Origin: Halomicroarcula saliterrae
GTDB taxonomy: Archaea; Halobacteriota; Halobacteria; Halobacteriales; Haloarculaceae
Reading direction: 5' to 3'
Length of the DNA: 64,000 nucleotides
Assembly: GCF_031624395.1 (NCBI RefSeq)
Contig: NZ_JAMQON010000003.1
Span: forward strand, 186,001 to 250,000
The notes beneath the pieces were generated by a model, which was given only the letters and a program-made list of their open reading frames with translations, was not told the DNA's origin and made no database searches. Below, one piece after another: positions 18,441-27,281 of the stretch (within the stretch, counting starts at the first letter, position 1; every line of letters begins with the position of its first letter). The translations under genes were made by a program, and so were the position numbers.

Positions 18441-19517
18441 TTACGCGTCGTTCGGGTCCGTCGGGACGCTGATGTCGCCGGCGATGATGTCCTCGCGGGC
18501 CGTGCTCACCTCGTCTGTGAGCTCCTGTGGGAGTTCGCTGCCGAGCTCCTGCCCGTAGACGGCCTCGACACCGTCCTGGTCGAGTCCCAGCGCCGTCGTG
18601 GCGCCGCCCTCGAAGTTGTCGTTGACCACGTCGTCGACGGCGGAGAAGACGGCGTTGTCGACTCGCTTTACCATGCTCGCGAGGATGACGTCGCTGTAGG
18701 AGGACTTGGTGACCGACTGGTCCCGGTCGACGCCGATAGCGAACTTCCCGGCCTCCTGTGCGGCCTGAAAGACGCCGGTTCCGGTGTTGCCGGCCGCGTG
18801 ATACACGATGTCGGCCCCGGAGTCGAACATCGAGATAGCCGCTTCCTGCCCGCCGGACGGGTCGTTGAAGTCGCCGACGTAGGCGGTCTGGACGTCCACG
18901 TCGTCGCTGGCGTACTTCACGCCGGCGGTGTAGCCGGCCTCGAAGCGCTTGATGAGGTCGGATTCTCTGCCGCCGACGAAGCCGACGTTCGTCGAATCGC
19001 TTGCCGTCGACCCGGCACCCGCCGAGAAGGACATCGTCGTCAGTCGGCCCGCGAGCAGGCCGACGAGGAACGACCCCTCGTGCTCGCGGAAGACGTACGA
19101 CCCGACGTTGTCGGCATCGACGACGGAGTCGACGATCATGAACTGCTGGTCGGGGTACTCGCCCGCGTTCTCGGTCAGGGAGTCGGCCTGCAGGAAGCCG
19201 ATACAACAGACCAGGTCGTAGGCTGGGTCCGTCGACTGAGCGTACTGTTGCTGGAGCGTGCCAAACTCCGACACCGAGTCGGGCTGGGACTCGTCGTAGG
19301 CGATACTCAGCTCCTCTTCGGCCCGGACAGCGCCGGTCTGGGCCTGGTCGTTGAACGAGCCGTCACCGAGCCCACCTGTGGCGTACACCATGCCGATTCG
19401 CGCGGCGGTGTCACCGCCATCGCTGCCACCGCCGCCGCCGATACAGCCGGCCAGTGTGGTCGCAGTTGCGGCTCCGAGGCCCCCGAGTAACGTTCGCCGG
19501 TCGAATTGCATATTCAT
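18441..19517 (-). CDS. BMP-family substrate-binding lipoprotein
   Basis: 358 aa (352 if the second ATG is used). The signal is RRTLLGGLGAATATTLAGC with twin arginine at 7-8 and lipobox Cys25, then a Gly/Asp linker. The mature protein matches the basic membrane protein (BMP/PnrA-like) family: MVYATGGLGDGSFNDQA near the N-terminus, then YDLVCCIGFLQ, and VDIVYHAAGNTGTGVFQAA-like segments. BMP proteins commonly bind purine nucleosides. It is the first gene of the importer operon and is divergent from the PiT permease gene. Confidence 0.92.
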   Translation of the reverse strand: MNMQFDRRTLLGGLGAATATTLAGCIGGGGGSDGGDTAARIGMVYATGGLGDGSFNDQAQTGAVRAEEELSIAYDESQPDSVSEFGTLQQQYAQSTDPAYDLVCCIGFLQADSLTENAGEYPDQQFMIVDSVVDADNVGSYVFREHEGSFLVGLLAGRLTTMSFSAGAGSTASDSTNVGFVGGRESDLIKRFEAGYTAGVKYASDDVDVQTAYVGDFNDPSGGQEAAISMFDSGADIVYHAAGNTGTGVFQAAQEAGKFAIGVDRDQSVTKSSYSDVILASMVKRVDNAVFSAVDDVVNDNFEGGATTALGLDQDGVEAVYGQELGSELPQELTDEVSTAREDIIAGDISVPTDPNDA

Positions 19518-19691
19518 GGAAGTAACATGGTACCGGTTAACAACTTCGATGCCCGCAGGCTTCGCCAGAACCCGTCGCGTAGTCGATAGATAGGCACATC
19601 GTCGCCGTCCGCTCGGGAATCCTTATCACCGCCGCGTGTAAACTGTCGCCAATGAACCGGACCCGACTGCACTGGGAGCGCTGAGTCACCG

Positions 19692-20876
19692 GTGGCGGAC
19701 CTCCTCTTCTGGGCGCTGGTCGCCGTCGCGACGCTGACTGGCCTGGTGACGGCCTGGACCCTGGGCGCCAACAGCAACTCCCCGCCCTTCGCGCCGGCCA
19801 TCGGCGCGAACGCCATCTCGACGATGCGCGCCGCCTTTCTCATCGGCATCCTCGCCGCGCTGGGCGCGCTGACCCAGGGCGGGGCCATCTCCGAGACCGT
19901 CGGTGCGGGGCTCACCGAGGGCGTCCCGATAACGTCGCTCGCGGCCACGGCGGGGCTGCTGACCGCGACGCTGTTCATGGCCTTTGGCATCTACAGCGGC
20001 TATCCCGTGCCGGCGGCGTTCGCGACGACCGGCGCGATGGTCGGCGTCGGGCTCTCGCTGGGCGGCGACCCCGTCTTCGGGACGTACCAGCGCATCGTCA
20101 CCTTCTGGGCGCTCGTCCCGCCGGTCTCGGGCGGTCTGGCCTACCTCACCGCGACCATCCTGCGCCGCGACGACATCCCCGAGACCGTGGGCGTCCCGCT
20201 GCTGGCGGCGGTCGTCGGCGCCATCGTGGCGAACGTCCAGTTGAGCATCATCCCGTCAGCGCCGGGCGAGACGCAGAACTCGCTGGCCGGCTTCGCCGCC
20301 ATGCTCGTCCCGGTCCCCGGCGTGGTCGTCGCCGCGACAGTGCTGCTCGCTGCGGGCAGTTTCGCCTACATCCGGCGGAAGACACAGGCGTCCGTGGACA
20401 AGGGCATCAGGACCTTCCTCGTGGTGCTGGGCAGCGTCGTCGCCTTCTCCAGTGGCGGGAGTCAGGTCGGCCTCGCCACCGGCCCGCTGGAGAACCTCTA
20501 CACGGCGGAGCTGGGACTGCCCAGTATCCTCCTGCTGGGAATCGGCGCCGTCGGGATTCTGGGCGGCGCGTGGATGGGCGCACCGCGACTCCTGCAGGCC
20601 ACGGCGCGGGAGTACGCCCAGCTCGGGGTTCGGCGCTCCATCGCCGCCCTGGTCCCGGGCTTCATCATCGCCCAGAGCGCCATCGCGCTCGGCATCCCCA
20701 TCTCGTTCAACAACATCATCATCTCCGGCGTCATCGGCGGCGGTCTCGCCGGCGGGTCGGCGGGCGTCTCGCGGCGGAAAATCGGCGTCACCGTCGGCTT
20801 CTGGCTCGTCACGCTGGCCACCTCGGTGGTCGTCGGGTTCGTGCTCTACCGGGGGCTCGCGCTGGTGCTCGCGTAG
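19692..20876 (+). CDS. inorganic phosphate transporter, PiT family
   Basis: 394 aa with about ten hydrophobic segments. PiT signatures appear twice: LGANSNSPPFAPAIGANAIS close to the N-terminus and FSSGGSQVGLATGPLENLY in the second half, the paired GANDVAN-like repeats that form the phosphate site, though both are degenerate, so another anion is possible. The GTG start at 19692 is the first that keeps the N-terminal helix. A 10-codon ATG frame (19652-19684) lies just upstream. The gene ends one base before the UspA stop on the other strand. Confidence 0.85.
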   Translation: MADLLFWALVAVATLTGLVTAWTLGANSNSPPFAPAIGANAISTMRAAFLIGILAALGALTQGGAISETVGAGLTEGVPITSLAATAGLLTATLFMAFGIYSGYPVPAAFATTGAMVGVGLSLGGDPVFGTYQRIVTFWALVPPVSGGLAYLTATILRRDDIPETVGVPLLAAVVGAIVANVQLSIIPSAPGETQNSLAGFAAMLVPVPGVVVAATVLLAAGSFAYIRRKTQASVDKGIRTFLVVLGSVVAFSSGGSQVGLATGPLENLYTAELGLPSILLLGIGAVGILGGAWMGAPRLLQATAREYAQLGVRRSIAALVPGFIIAQSAIALGIPISFNNIIISGVIGGGLAGGSAGVSRRKIGVTVGFWLVTLATSVVVGFVLYRGLALVLA

Positions 20877-21308
20877 CTACCGGACGACCGTCACCGTCAC
20901 CGGCGCCTCGCCGACGACGGCGGTCGCGACCGTGCCCAGCAGTCGCCGAGCGAGGTCGTTTCGGGAGCCGCCGTGGCCGCCCATCACGACGTGGTCGATA
21001 TCGCGGTCCTCGACGAAGGCGAGGATGGTGTCGGCCGGGTCGCCCGTCTCTACCGTCGTCTCGACGGTCCGGTCGGCTTCGGTGGCGCGCTCTCGCGCCC
21101 GCTCGACGAGACGGTCCGCCCGGTCCATCGCCGCCTCGCGGCGCGCCTCGCCCGGCTCCAGCAGACCGCCCTCGCTCATCGCCGTGTCCAGGGGCGCGAC
21201 GACGTTCAGGACGGAGACCCGGCAGTCGAAAGTCTCCAGTGCGTGTTCGAGCGCCTCGTCGGCCAGCGGCGAACCGTCCAGCGGGACGAGGACGTGGTCG
21301 GGTGCCAT
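20877..21308 (-). CDS. universal stress protein (UspA family)
   Basis: 143 aa single-domain Usp. It begins DHVLVPLDGSPLADEALEHAL and ends with the ATP-binding signature VVMGGHGGSRNDLARRLLG followed by AVVGEAPVTVTVVR, so it is probably of the nucleotide-binding class. Such proteins are often encoded beside transporters; here the stop is directly adjacent to the stop of the PiT gene on the other strand, with no spacer. Confidence 0.92.
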   Translation of the reverse strand: MAPDHVLVPLDGSPLADEALEHALETFDCRVSVLNVVAPLDTAMSEGGLLEPGEARREAAMDRADRLVERARERATEADRTVETTVETGDPADTILAFVEDRDIDHVVMGGHGGSRNDLARRLLGTVATAVVGEAPVTVTVVR

Positions 21309-21548
21309 GGCTCTAGTGGGTCGTGGAGGGGCAAGTAAGGCGGTGGGTGGTCGACGGTGCTATGGCTCGGGGGTTCGGTAGTAAGAATTGGAAGCATCTA
21401 CACACCGACCGCACTGTCGTCGTGCGGTCGGGTGTGCATGAGCTTCAACGGCTACTATAGCGGGATTCGAACCGCCCGCGGACTCACTCCGTTCGTCCTC
21501 CGCACTGATTACGACACTGTCGCTCACGGGTTTGTTCGCGAGAGGAGT
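21309..21548. other. 240-base noncoding spacer with hairpins
   Basis: No convincing gene. It holds a long hairpin at 21401-21437 (CACACCGACCGCA pairing with TGCGGTCGGGTGTG, one bulge, loop CTGTCGTCG). It also holds a hairpin of the GA-headed family at 21480-21498 (stem GGAC/GTCC, 11-nt head). At 21460-21479 the minus strand reads like the T-arm end of a tRNA (GGTTCGAATCCCGC), but the stem is imperfect and no tRNA body is attached. The large hairpin may terminate the tRNA transcript, which runs in this direction. Confidence 0.5.
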
Positions 21549-21620
21549 AGTCCTAGCTGGATTCGAACCAGCGTCATCGGCCCCAGAAGCCGATAGGATT
21601 GGCCACTACCCTATAGGACT
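21549..21620 (-). tRNA. tRNA-Gln (anticodon CTG)
   Basis: 72 nt that fold as a full cloverleaf on the minus strand. The acceptor stem AGTCCTA pairs with TAGGACT (7 bp). The anticodon stem TCGGC/GCCGA encloses the loop TTCTGGG with anticodon CTG (reads CAG, Gln). The T-arm is GCTGG-TTCGAAT-CCAGC. No intron and no encoded CCA. Confidence 0.95.
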
Positions 21621-21726
21621 GATATGTTCACGTCGGTCGGCGCGTCGCCGCTGTATCATCGGGTAGCGGTGTAGCGCATATCAGTGTTGCGGATTGTACT
21701 ACCCGTGTTGTGGCATTGTGACACGC

Positions 21727-22325
21727 TTACACGTCTGGCGGTGTGAAGTGTTCCTTCCGGTGGCAGTTGGCACAGACGACCTCACATTTCCCCATTTCGT
21801 CGAGAATTTTGTCCCGGCCGTCGCCGTACGATATCATCGTGGTTACCTGCTGTTTCTTCTCGTCCTCATCGAGGTGGTGGAAGTCGAGACACGCCGGCTC
21901 GTCCCCGGGACAGCGAGCACAGCCAGCGGTGCTTTGATGTCGTCGGCCCACGCGCGGAGTTCGGCTCGCCGTTACAGACTTCGCCCCGTGTTCCACTCCC
22001 GGTTCCGGTAGTGCCAGCGCTGACCCTGACTCAGTTCGGTCCACTCCAGCCCGTCCGGAAGCTCGACGTCGTCGGGTTTCGGTTCGACGCGGCTGCCCGT
22101 CGAGGCGTTCGTCCCCAGTCCCGCGGCCGCCTTCGCTTCGTTCCAGCCACCCATGACACGCTGGATAGTGCCCGAGGCGGGCGTCAGCCCGAAGTCCTCG
22201 TAATCGGCCTTTGTCGGTGACTCGCCGAATCGGTCGGTCGCCTCGCACAGAGCCCGGACACAGTCGTCCTCGCTCGTCACGGCGGGGCTGGTCACGCCCT
22301 CGTGTTTCAACGGTCGGACAGTCAC
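21727..22325 (-). pseudogene. HNH endonuclease-like gene with homing-endonuclease-associated repeat, disrupted
   Basis: The first part, read from GTG 22325 (overlapping the GNAT stop as GTGA), gives a homing-endonuclease-associated repeat (AVTSEDDCVRALCEATDRFG, then GTIQRVMGGWNEAKAAAGLG) and WHYRNREWNTGRSL, then meets an in-frame TAA at about 21970. Reading on in frame gives RRAELRAWADDIKA. The coding sense then continues only in another frame: GCARCPGDEPACLDFHH, ending with CEVVCANCHRKEH, the paired CxxC and His residues of an HNH nuclease. So there is a nonsense codon plus a frameshift near 21920-21935. It has probably lost function. HNH genes of this type are common stand-alone genes in haloarchaea. 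Confidence 0.8.
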
Positions 22326-22801
22326 AGCGACTTCTCGTAGAACAGTAGCGTCGTATCTGCGGCCTCGACGTACTCGCGGCCGATTCGCTCGTAGCCGTGG
22401 TGTTCGTAGAACGCGACGGCGGTGGTCTGGGCGGGTGTGGTGTCCAGTTCGGCCCGTTCGAAGCCGCGCTTGCGGGCGCGGGCTTCCAGTTCGTGGAGGA
22501 GGCGTGTCCCGTGGCCGGCCCGCTGGTGGGCGGGCGCGACGCGCATCCGCCGGAGCACGACGGCCCCGTCGTCGGTGTCGTGGGGCTGGAACGCGCCCAT
22601 CGCCACGACCTCGCCCGACCGTTCGCCGACGAGGAACTCCCCCCCGGCGTCCAGATACGCACCGGTGACGTCCCGCAGGTCCGTATCGCGGTGGGCGAAG
22701 GCCTCGTCGTAGCCACCGGCGTCGCGAAGCGCGCGTTCGTGGAGGTCCCATACGGTATCGGCGTCAGCCGGGTCGTACCGTCGAACGGTAAGGTCGCCCA
22801 T
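22322..22801 (-). CDS. GNAT-family N-acetyltransferase
   Basis: 159 aa. The acetyl-CoA binding motif A is MRVAPAHQRAGHGTRLLHELE (Q/R-x-x-G-x-G/A shape), followed by the typical AVAFYEHHGYERIGREY. The N-terminus is the short LTVRRYDPADADTVWDLHERAL strand-helix. The acceptor substrate is unknown. Its stop overlaps the GTG start of the disrupted HNH gene. Confidence 0.9.
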   Translation of the reverse strand: MGDLTVRRYDPADADTVWDLHERALRDAGGYDEAFAHRDTDLRDVTGAYLDAGGEFLVGERSGEVVAMGAFQPHDTDDGAVVLRRMRVAPAHQRAGHGTRLLHELEARARKRGFERAELDTTPAQTTAVAFYEHHGYERIGREYVEAADTTLLFYEKSL

Positions 22802-22900
22802 AGATACTCTTTAGCCAGCCGACAGTTCAAGGGGGGTGTCAACGGCAACACCTGCAGCCGAACCGACACGGCTTTGCCACCTTGCGAGTGACGACCCTGT

Positions 22901-23509
22901 ATGTACGTCGGACGCTTCGTCGTCGTCGGCCCCGCCGTCGGCGCCTACCGAGTCTCCTCTCGCTCGTTCCCGAACCGACAGGCAGTACGGCGAGACGACA
23001 CCGTCACCGTCGAGCCGACACCCGACGCTCCCGAGACGGACAACCCCTACATCTCCTACAACGGTGTCCGGCTCACCGACCGGGGCGCAGTCGTGGGCAA
23101 CGGTTCGCACGTCGACCCTATCGCCGAAAAGCTCGAACTGGGGTATCCCGCCCGCGACGCCGTCGCGGAGACGCTGCTCGCGCTGGACTTCGAGAAGGAC
23201 GACTACGACACCCCCCGCATCGCGGGTATCGTCGGTGTCGACGCGGCGGACCCGACGACGCGGGCCGACGGGCCGGGGGCGGTCATCGGGACCGTCCGCC
23301 GGGACGCGCTGCTGGTCGAGGAAGTCACCGAGCCGACGCTGGTCGCGACCTACGAGCGTGACAGCCCCGGCGCCGTCGACCTGACCGCGGCGACGGCGGC
23401 GGACGCGGCCCGCGAGGTGTACGACCACGAGTTCGAGCACGCCGTCTGTTCGGCCGGCGTCACCGGCGAGGCGGGCGAGTTCGACCTCGCGGTGTACAAC
23501 GGGGAGTAA
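22901..23509 (+). CDS. purO: IMP cyclohydrolase, archaeal PurO type
   Basis: 202 aa. PurO closes the ring of FAICAR to IMP, the last step of purine synthesis in archaea that lack the bacterial PurH cyclohydrolase. Family features are the [11 protein letters not shown] opening with [32 protein letters not shown], and [16 protein letters not shown]. It is upstream of, and in the same direction as, the phosphoesterase gene (74-base gap). Confidence 0.93.
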   Translation: MYVGRFVVVGPAVGAYRVSSRSFPNRQAVRRDDTVTVEPTPDAPETDNPYISYNGVRLTDRGAVVGNGSHVDPIAEKLELGYPARDAVAETLLALDFEKDDYDTPRIAGIVGVDAADPTTRADGPGAVIGTVRRDALLVEEVTEPTLVATYERDSPGAVDLTAATAADAAREVYDHEFEHAVCSAGVTGEAGEFDLAVYNGE

Positions 23510-23583
23510 GTCGCCGTGGCACGCACACACCCCAGCCGAGCGAGGGCGGACACTCAAGAGCCCCCACATGCAAGTGACAAAGC

Positions 23584-24279
23584 ATGAAGGTTGGCGTCAT
23601 CTCCGATATCCACGGCAACCGAGTCGCCCTGCGCGAGGTGCTGGCAGCGATGCCGTCGGTGGACCGCTTGCTCTGTGCCGGCGACGTGGTGGGCTACAAC
23701 CCGTGGCACGCCGACTGCGTCGACGCGATGCGGGGCGAGCCGGCGGCGCTCCCCGAGGGGCCCTGGCCCACCGAGGAGATATCGACGGTGATGGGCAACC
23801 ACGACCGCGCGGTCGCCGGCGAGATGCCCTTTACGTTCAACGGGATGGCACAGGCGGGGGTCGAACACGCGAAAGAGACGCTCGACGACGAGCAGCTGTC
23901 GTGGCTGGCGGCGCTCCCGGAGGAGCTGCTGGCGTGTGACGACCGGGTAAAGGCCGTCCACGGCCACCCCGAAGACCCCGACCACTACACCTACCCCGAG
24001 GAGTTCGGGCCGGAGCTGCTCGGCGACGAGGACGTGCTCGTGATGGGCCACACCCACCACCAGCACCACGAGGTGTACGACGAGGGCATCGTGTTGAACC
24101 CCGGGAGCGTCGGCCAGCCCCGCGACGGGAACTACCGGGCGGCCTTCGCGGTCGTCGACCTCGACGAGTGGACCGTCGAGGAGCACCGCGTCCGCTACGA
24201 CACGGGCGCAGTCATCGACGCCGTCGAGGAGGCCGGGCTCCCCCGCGAGATCGGCTTCCGGCTGACGCAGGGGCGGTAG
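23584..24279 (+). CDS. metallophosphoesterase (YfcE/MJ0936-like)
   Basis: 231 aa calcineurin-like phosphoesterase. Metal ligands are all present in order: Asp8 and His10 in SDIHGN, the GD of LCAGDVVGYNP, MGNHD, VHGHP, and GHTHH with a final LNPGSVGQPRDG. Such proteins hydrolyse phosphodiesters or monoesters; the natural substrate is not evident. A T5 tract directly after the stop (24285-24291) suggests termination. Confidence 0.93.
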   Translation: MKVGVISDIHGNRVALREVLAAMPSVDRLLCAGDVVGYNPWHADCVDAMRGEPAALPEGPWPTEEISTVMGNHDRAVAGEMPFTFNGMAQAGVEHAKETLDDEQLSWLAALPEELLACDDRVKAVHGHPEDPDHYTYPEEFGPELLGDEDVLVMGHTHHQHHEVYDEGIVLNPGSVGQPRDGNYRAAFAVVDLDEWTVEEHRVRYDTGAVIDAVEEAGLPREIGFRLTQGR

Positions 24280-24553
24280 CGGCTTTTTGCACTCGGATGT
24301 CTTCTCGCGCAAAGAGCCTACGCTAAAAGAGCCGGACGGCTCGTTCACTCCGTTCGCTCGCGTCCGGTGACCCGCGGCGAGGCGACCACCGCGTGCCGAA
24401 GGCACGCGACGGGAGCCGAAGCCGCGATTTTTCCCACCGGAAGGCCCAAGCGCCTTCCGAGCGCTGCGTCACTTCGTTCAGCAGGACCACGTTTTGTCGC
24501 GGAGGCGTGGCGAGCGCAACCGCGCTCGACCGCCGGAGTGTGCAAAAAGCGGT
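24280..24553. other. 274-base hairpin-rich spacer between convergent genes
   Basis: The two genes end with mirror-image tails: GCGGCTTTTTGCACTC after the phosphoesterase, and ACCGCTTTTTGCACACTCC (minus strand) after lysC. Each has a T5 run suited to archaeal termination. Between them are several perfect hairpins: 24329-24342 (GAGCCG/CGGCTC), 24390-24408 (CGCGTGCC-GAA-GGCACGCG), 24438-24459 (CGGAAGGC/GCCTTCCG) and 24511-24528 (CGAGCGC-AACC-GCGCTCG). There are also GA-headed family members at 24464-24484 and inside 24333-24366. No coding sense is apparent in any frame. Confidence 0.6.
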
Positions 24554-25729
24554 CTAGAAGACACCCTGGACCAGTTCCAGGGCCTGCTCTCGATCGTCCC
24601 ACGGGACGAACACGGAGACCGAGGTGGCCGAGGTGACCACGTCGTAGATCTGGATGTGGGCGTCCGCAAGCGGTTCGATGACCCGGTAGGGGAGCGCGTG
24701 CTCGGCGGGGTCGCCGCCGGTGACGCGGATGACGGCGATGCCGTCCTCGACGGTGACAGAGGAGAGCGTGTCGTCGTCGACGATGCGGTCGTGCAGCAGC
24801 GATTCGACCTCGTCGGCGTCGTCCTCGCTGACGTAGAAGGTCAGCGAGTCCATCCCGGAGGAGTTGGCGTCGATGTTGATGCCGGCGTCGCCGATAGCCG
24901 AGGCGAGGTCCGCGAGGATGCCCGGGCTGTTACGGATAGCCCGCCCGGCGACCGTGACACACGCCACCGGTCCCTCGTGGAGGTCGATGAGGTTCTCGAA
25001 CTCGCCCTCGATGGAGGTCCCGCCGGTCAGGAGGTCGCCGTGCTGGTAGTGGGCCACCCGGACCCCGAGATTGGCGTTCTTGTAGGAGAGCGCGGAGGGG
25101 GCGACGACCTCGGCGCCGCGGAAGGAGAGCGAGCGGAGCTCGTCGACGGATATCTCGCCGACGTTGCGGGCGCCCTCGACGACGCGCGGGTCGCCGGTCA
25201 TGACGCCCTCGACGTCGGTGACGATGACGACTTCGTCGGCGTCCATGTAGTTGCCCAGCATGACGGCGGTGGTGTCGGAGCCGCCGCGGCCGAGCGTCGT
25301 CACGTTGCCCTCGTGGTCCTCCGCGAGGAAGCCGGTGATGACCGGGACGATGTCTTTCATCTGGCCGGCCAGAGCGTGGGCGCGTTTCTTGGTCTCCTCG
25401 ACGTCGACCTCGCCGTACTCGTCGGTGATGATGGGCCACTCCTCGCTGCCGGGTTCGAGGAAGACCGCCTCGATGCCGCGGGCGTTCAGCGCGCCCTTGA
25501 GCATCCGGACGGAGATTCGTTCGCCCATCGAGACGATTTCGGCGCGGTCCTCGTCGGCGGCGTTGTACTCGATGCCCTCCAGCAGTTCGTCCGTCGTGTT
25601 GCCCATCGCCGAGGCGACGACACCGACCTCGTGACCCTGCTGGACGGCGGCCGCGATGGAGTCCGCGGCCCGGTTGATTCGGTCGCCGCTCCCGAGGCTC
25701 GTCCCGCCGAACTTCGCGATTACGCGCAT
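24554..25729 (-). CDS. lysC: aspartate kinase
   Basis: 391 aa. Phosphorylates aspartate for threonine, methionine and lysine synthesis. The kinase domain has the KFGGTSLGSGDRI opening (residues 5-17), TLGRGGSDTTAVML, and VIVTDVEGVMTGDPR. Two ACT domains follow (CVTVAGRAIRNSPGILADL, then VTSATSVSVFVPW) and probably give feedback control by an amino acid. ATG 25729 starts exactly at the MRVIAKFGGTS block. thrC, a later enzyme of the same pathway, is 5 kb away. Confidence 0.95.
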   Translation of the reverse strand: MRVIAKFGGTSLGSGDRINRAADSIAAAVQQGHEVGVVASAMGNTTDELLEGIEYNAADEDRAEIVSMGERISVRMLKGALNARGIEAVFLEPGSEEWPIITDEYGEVDVEETKKRAHALAGQMKDIVPVITGFLAEDHEGNVTTLGRGGSDTTAVMLGNYMDADEVVIVTDVEGVMTGDPRVVEGARNVGEISVDELRSLSFRGAEVVAPSALSYKNANLGVRVAHYQHGDLLTGGTSIEGEFENLIDLHEGPVACVTVAGRAIRNSPGILADLASAIGDAGINIDANSSGMDSLTFYVSEDDADEVESLLHDRIVDDDTLSSVTVEDGIAVIRVTGGDPAEHALPYRVIEPLADAHIQIYDVVTSATSVSVFVPWDDREQALELVQGVF

Positions 25730-25840
25730 CCGACCACCCGTCTGTCGTGTCCGTGAGTCATGCACGCGGATTTGCCGTCGCTCGGGATAACTGTGTCCAT
25801 CTGCCTTGCCTGCCCGCGTCATGGGACTGTCCGACACACC

Positions 25841-25848
25841 GTTTATTT
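25841..25848 (+). promoter_or_regulatory. TATA-like box for the small acetyltransferase-like gene
   Basis: GTTTATTT centred about 27 bases before ATG 25872. This spacing favours that ATG as the leaderless start over the in-frame ATG at 25851, which would lie between box and transcript start. Confidence 0.6.
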
Positions 25849-25871
25849 GCATGGGGCACGGAGGGACACGC

Positions 25872-26279
25872 ATGGAGATTCGCGACGCCGTCGAGGCCGA
25901 CGCCGGGCGTCTCGCCGACCTCGCAGACAGCCCGCCCGACGTGATGCGTAACCTCGTTCACGACCGGACGGTTCGGGTGGCGACGGAGGCGGACGAGGTG
26001 GTGGGATTCGTCAGCTACGACGCCAAGCAGGGGACGGTCCACGTGACACAGCTCGCCGGCTCCCAGGCGGTCTGTGAACGGTTGCTGGCCGAGCCGATTA
26101 CCTTCGCCGAGCGAGAGCACATGGCGGTCGAACTGCTCGTCACGGCCGACGAGTCCGAGGTCGAGACCGCGGTGGAGGCCACCGGGTTCACCCAGTCCGG
26201 GCCGGGGCCGGAGTTCGCCGGTGAGTCGACGGTTCGGTATCGCCTGGAGCCCGCCGAAAAAGCGAGCGGGGAGCGGTAG
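25872..26279 (+). CDS. GNAT-like acetyltransferase domain protein
   Basis: 135 aa beginning MEIRDAVEADAGRLADLADS, a typical GNAT opening. The middle strands are VRVATEADEVVGFVSYDA and TVHVTQLAGSQAVCERLL. The usual Q/RxxGxG/A acetyl-CoA loop is not recognisable (LAGSQAVCERLL is in its place), so catalytic activity is uncertain. The start is set by the TATA-like box. It is divergent from lysC and convergent with the YndJ-like gene. Confidence 0.7.
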   Translation: MEIRDAVEADAGRLADLADSPPDVMRNLVHDRTVRVATEADEVVGFVSYDAKQGTVHVTQLAGSQAVCERLLAEPITFAEREHMAVELLVTADESEVETAVEATGFTQSGPGPEFAGESTVRYRLEPAEKASGER

Positions 26280-26312
26280 GGAGCCGCGAGGACAGCGCGA
26301 GGAGAAGGCGGC

Positions 26313-27281
26313 TCAGTCAGTCGGGACAGCGAGGCGCCAGCCGACGAGCCCCAGCAGCGCGAACCCGAAGGCGTTCAGCGAGCCGTGCAGGGCGACCATC
26401 GTCGCGATGTCGAGCCCGAGGGCCAGCCCGCTGAAGGTGGCGATACCGTAGCCAAGCGCCAGCGCCATCGACACCGGCAGTGCGACGGCCGAGGCGCCGA
26501 GCAAGACGCCCTGTGCCCGCGGCCGGGTCGGCGCGACGCGGAGGACGACGTACCAGCCAAACAGCGCCACGGCAACGGTGAAGCCGCCGACGGCGAGCAC
26601 CTCGACGAGCGGCGAAAAGGAGATGCCCACGGCGATGATGGCCGGACCGGCGAGGATGACCCCGACGAGGCGCCGCCAGGTCGGTGAGCCGAGTTGGCCG
26701 GTGTAGCCGGTGAGCCCCGTCATCACGGGTAACACGAACCCCGCGTAGTGGAAGTGGACCGCCGTCAGCAGGATGATGGTCGAGCCGAACCAGAAGGTGA
26801 TGTCGAGGTGGAACAGCAGCATGGCGACCGCGCCGACGGAGACGTAAGCGAGGCCGGCGTCGACGGCCGTCGCCGGCAGGGCGAGGCCGCCGCGGTCGAC
26901 GGTCCGAAAGAGGGCGGTCAGACCGAGCAGGCCGGTGACGAGGAGCCACGGGGCGGCCAGCCCGGCGGCCGGGACGCCGTCGACCGGCAGCGCCAGCGAC
27001 GCGGTAAAGAGGAGGGCGCCGACGGGCTGGAGCCACACCGCCGCCGCGAGCAACCGGCCGCTGGGACCGGGGAACGGTCGCCGGCCGACCAGCCCGATAC
27101 CGAGCGGGACCAGTACCAGGGGAGCGAGCGCGAGCGCTCGCGGCACCGTCCCGAGCGCCCCCGCCAGCACTGCAGCAGTCCAGACGGCGGCCCCGAAACC
27201 AGCGCTGACGTCGGGGACAGCGACGCCGTTGACGGTCGGAACGGCGCCGGTAGCGGAAGCGGTCCGCTGGTGGGTCGTCAT
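26313..27281 (-). CDS. YndJ-like integral membrane protein
   Basis: 322 aa, almost wholly hydrophobic with about ten membrane segments. It contains HLDITFWFGSTIILLTAVHFHYAGFVLP, whose HFHYAG motif is characteristic of YndJ (shown here split as FWFGSTIILLTAVHFHYAG). The function of the family is unknown. In Bacillus YndJ the membrane part and a DUF4166 domain are in one chain; here the DUF4166 protein is a separate gene directly upstream, overlapping by ATGA, so the two probably act together. Confidence 0.8.
   Translation of the reverse strand: MTTHQRTASATGAVPTVNGVAVPDVSAGFGAAVWTAAVLAGALGTVPRALALAPLVLVPLGIGLVGRRPFPGPSGRLLAAAVWLQPVGALLFTASLALPVDGVPAAGLAAPWLLVTGLLGLTALFRTVDRGGLALPATAVDAGLAYVSVGAVAMLLFHLDITFWFGSTIILLTAVHFHYAGFVLPVMTGLTGYTGQLGSPTWRRLVGVILAGPAIIAVGISFSPLVEVLAVGGFTVAVALFGWYVVLRVAPTRPRAQGVLLGASAVALPVSMALALGYGIATFSGLALGLDIATMVALHGSLNAFGFALLGLVGWRLAVPTD

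Noticed and set aside
24301-24553. A CRISPR array in the hairpin-rich spacer
   Set aside because: The hairpins differ in sequence, and there are no repeats of constant length with regular spacers; no cas genes are in the window.
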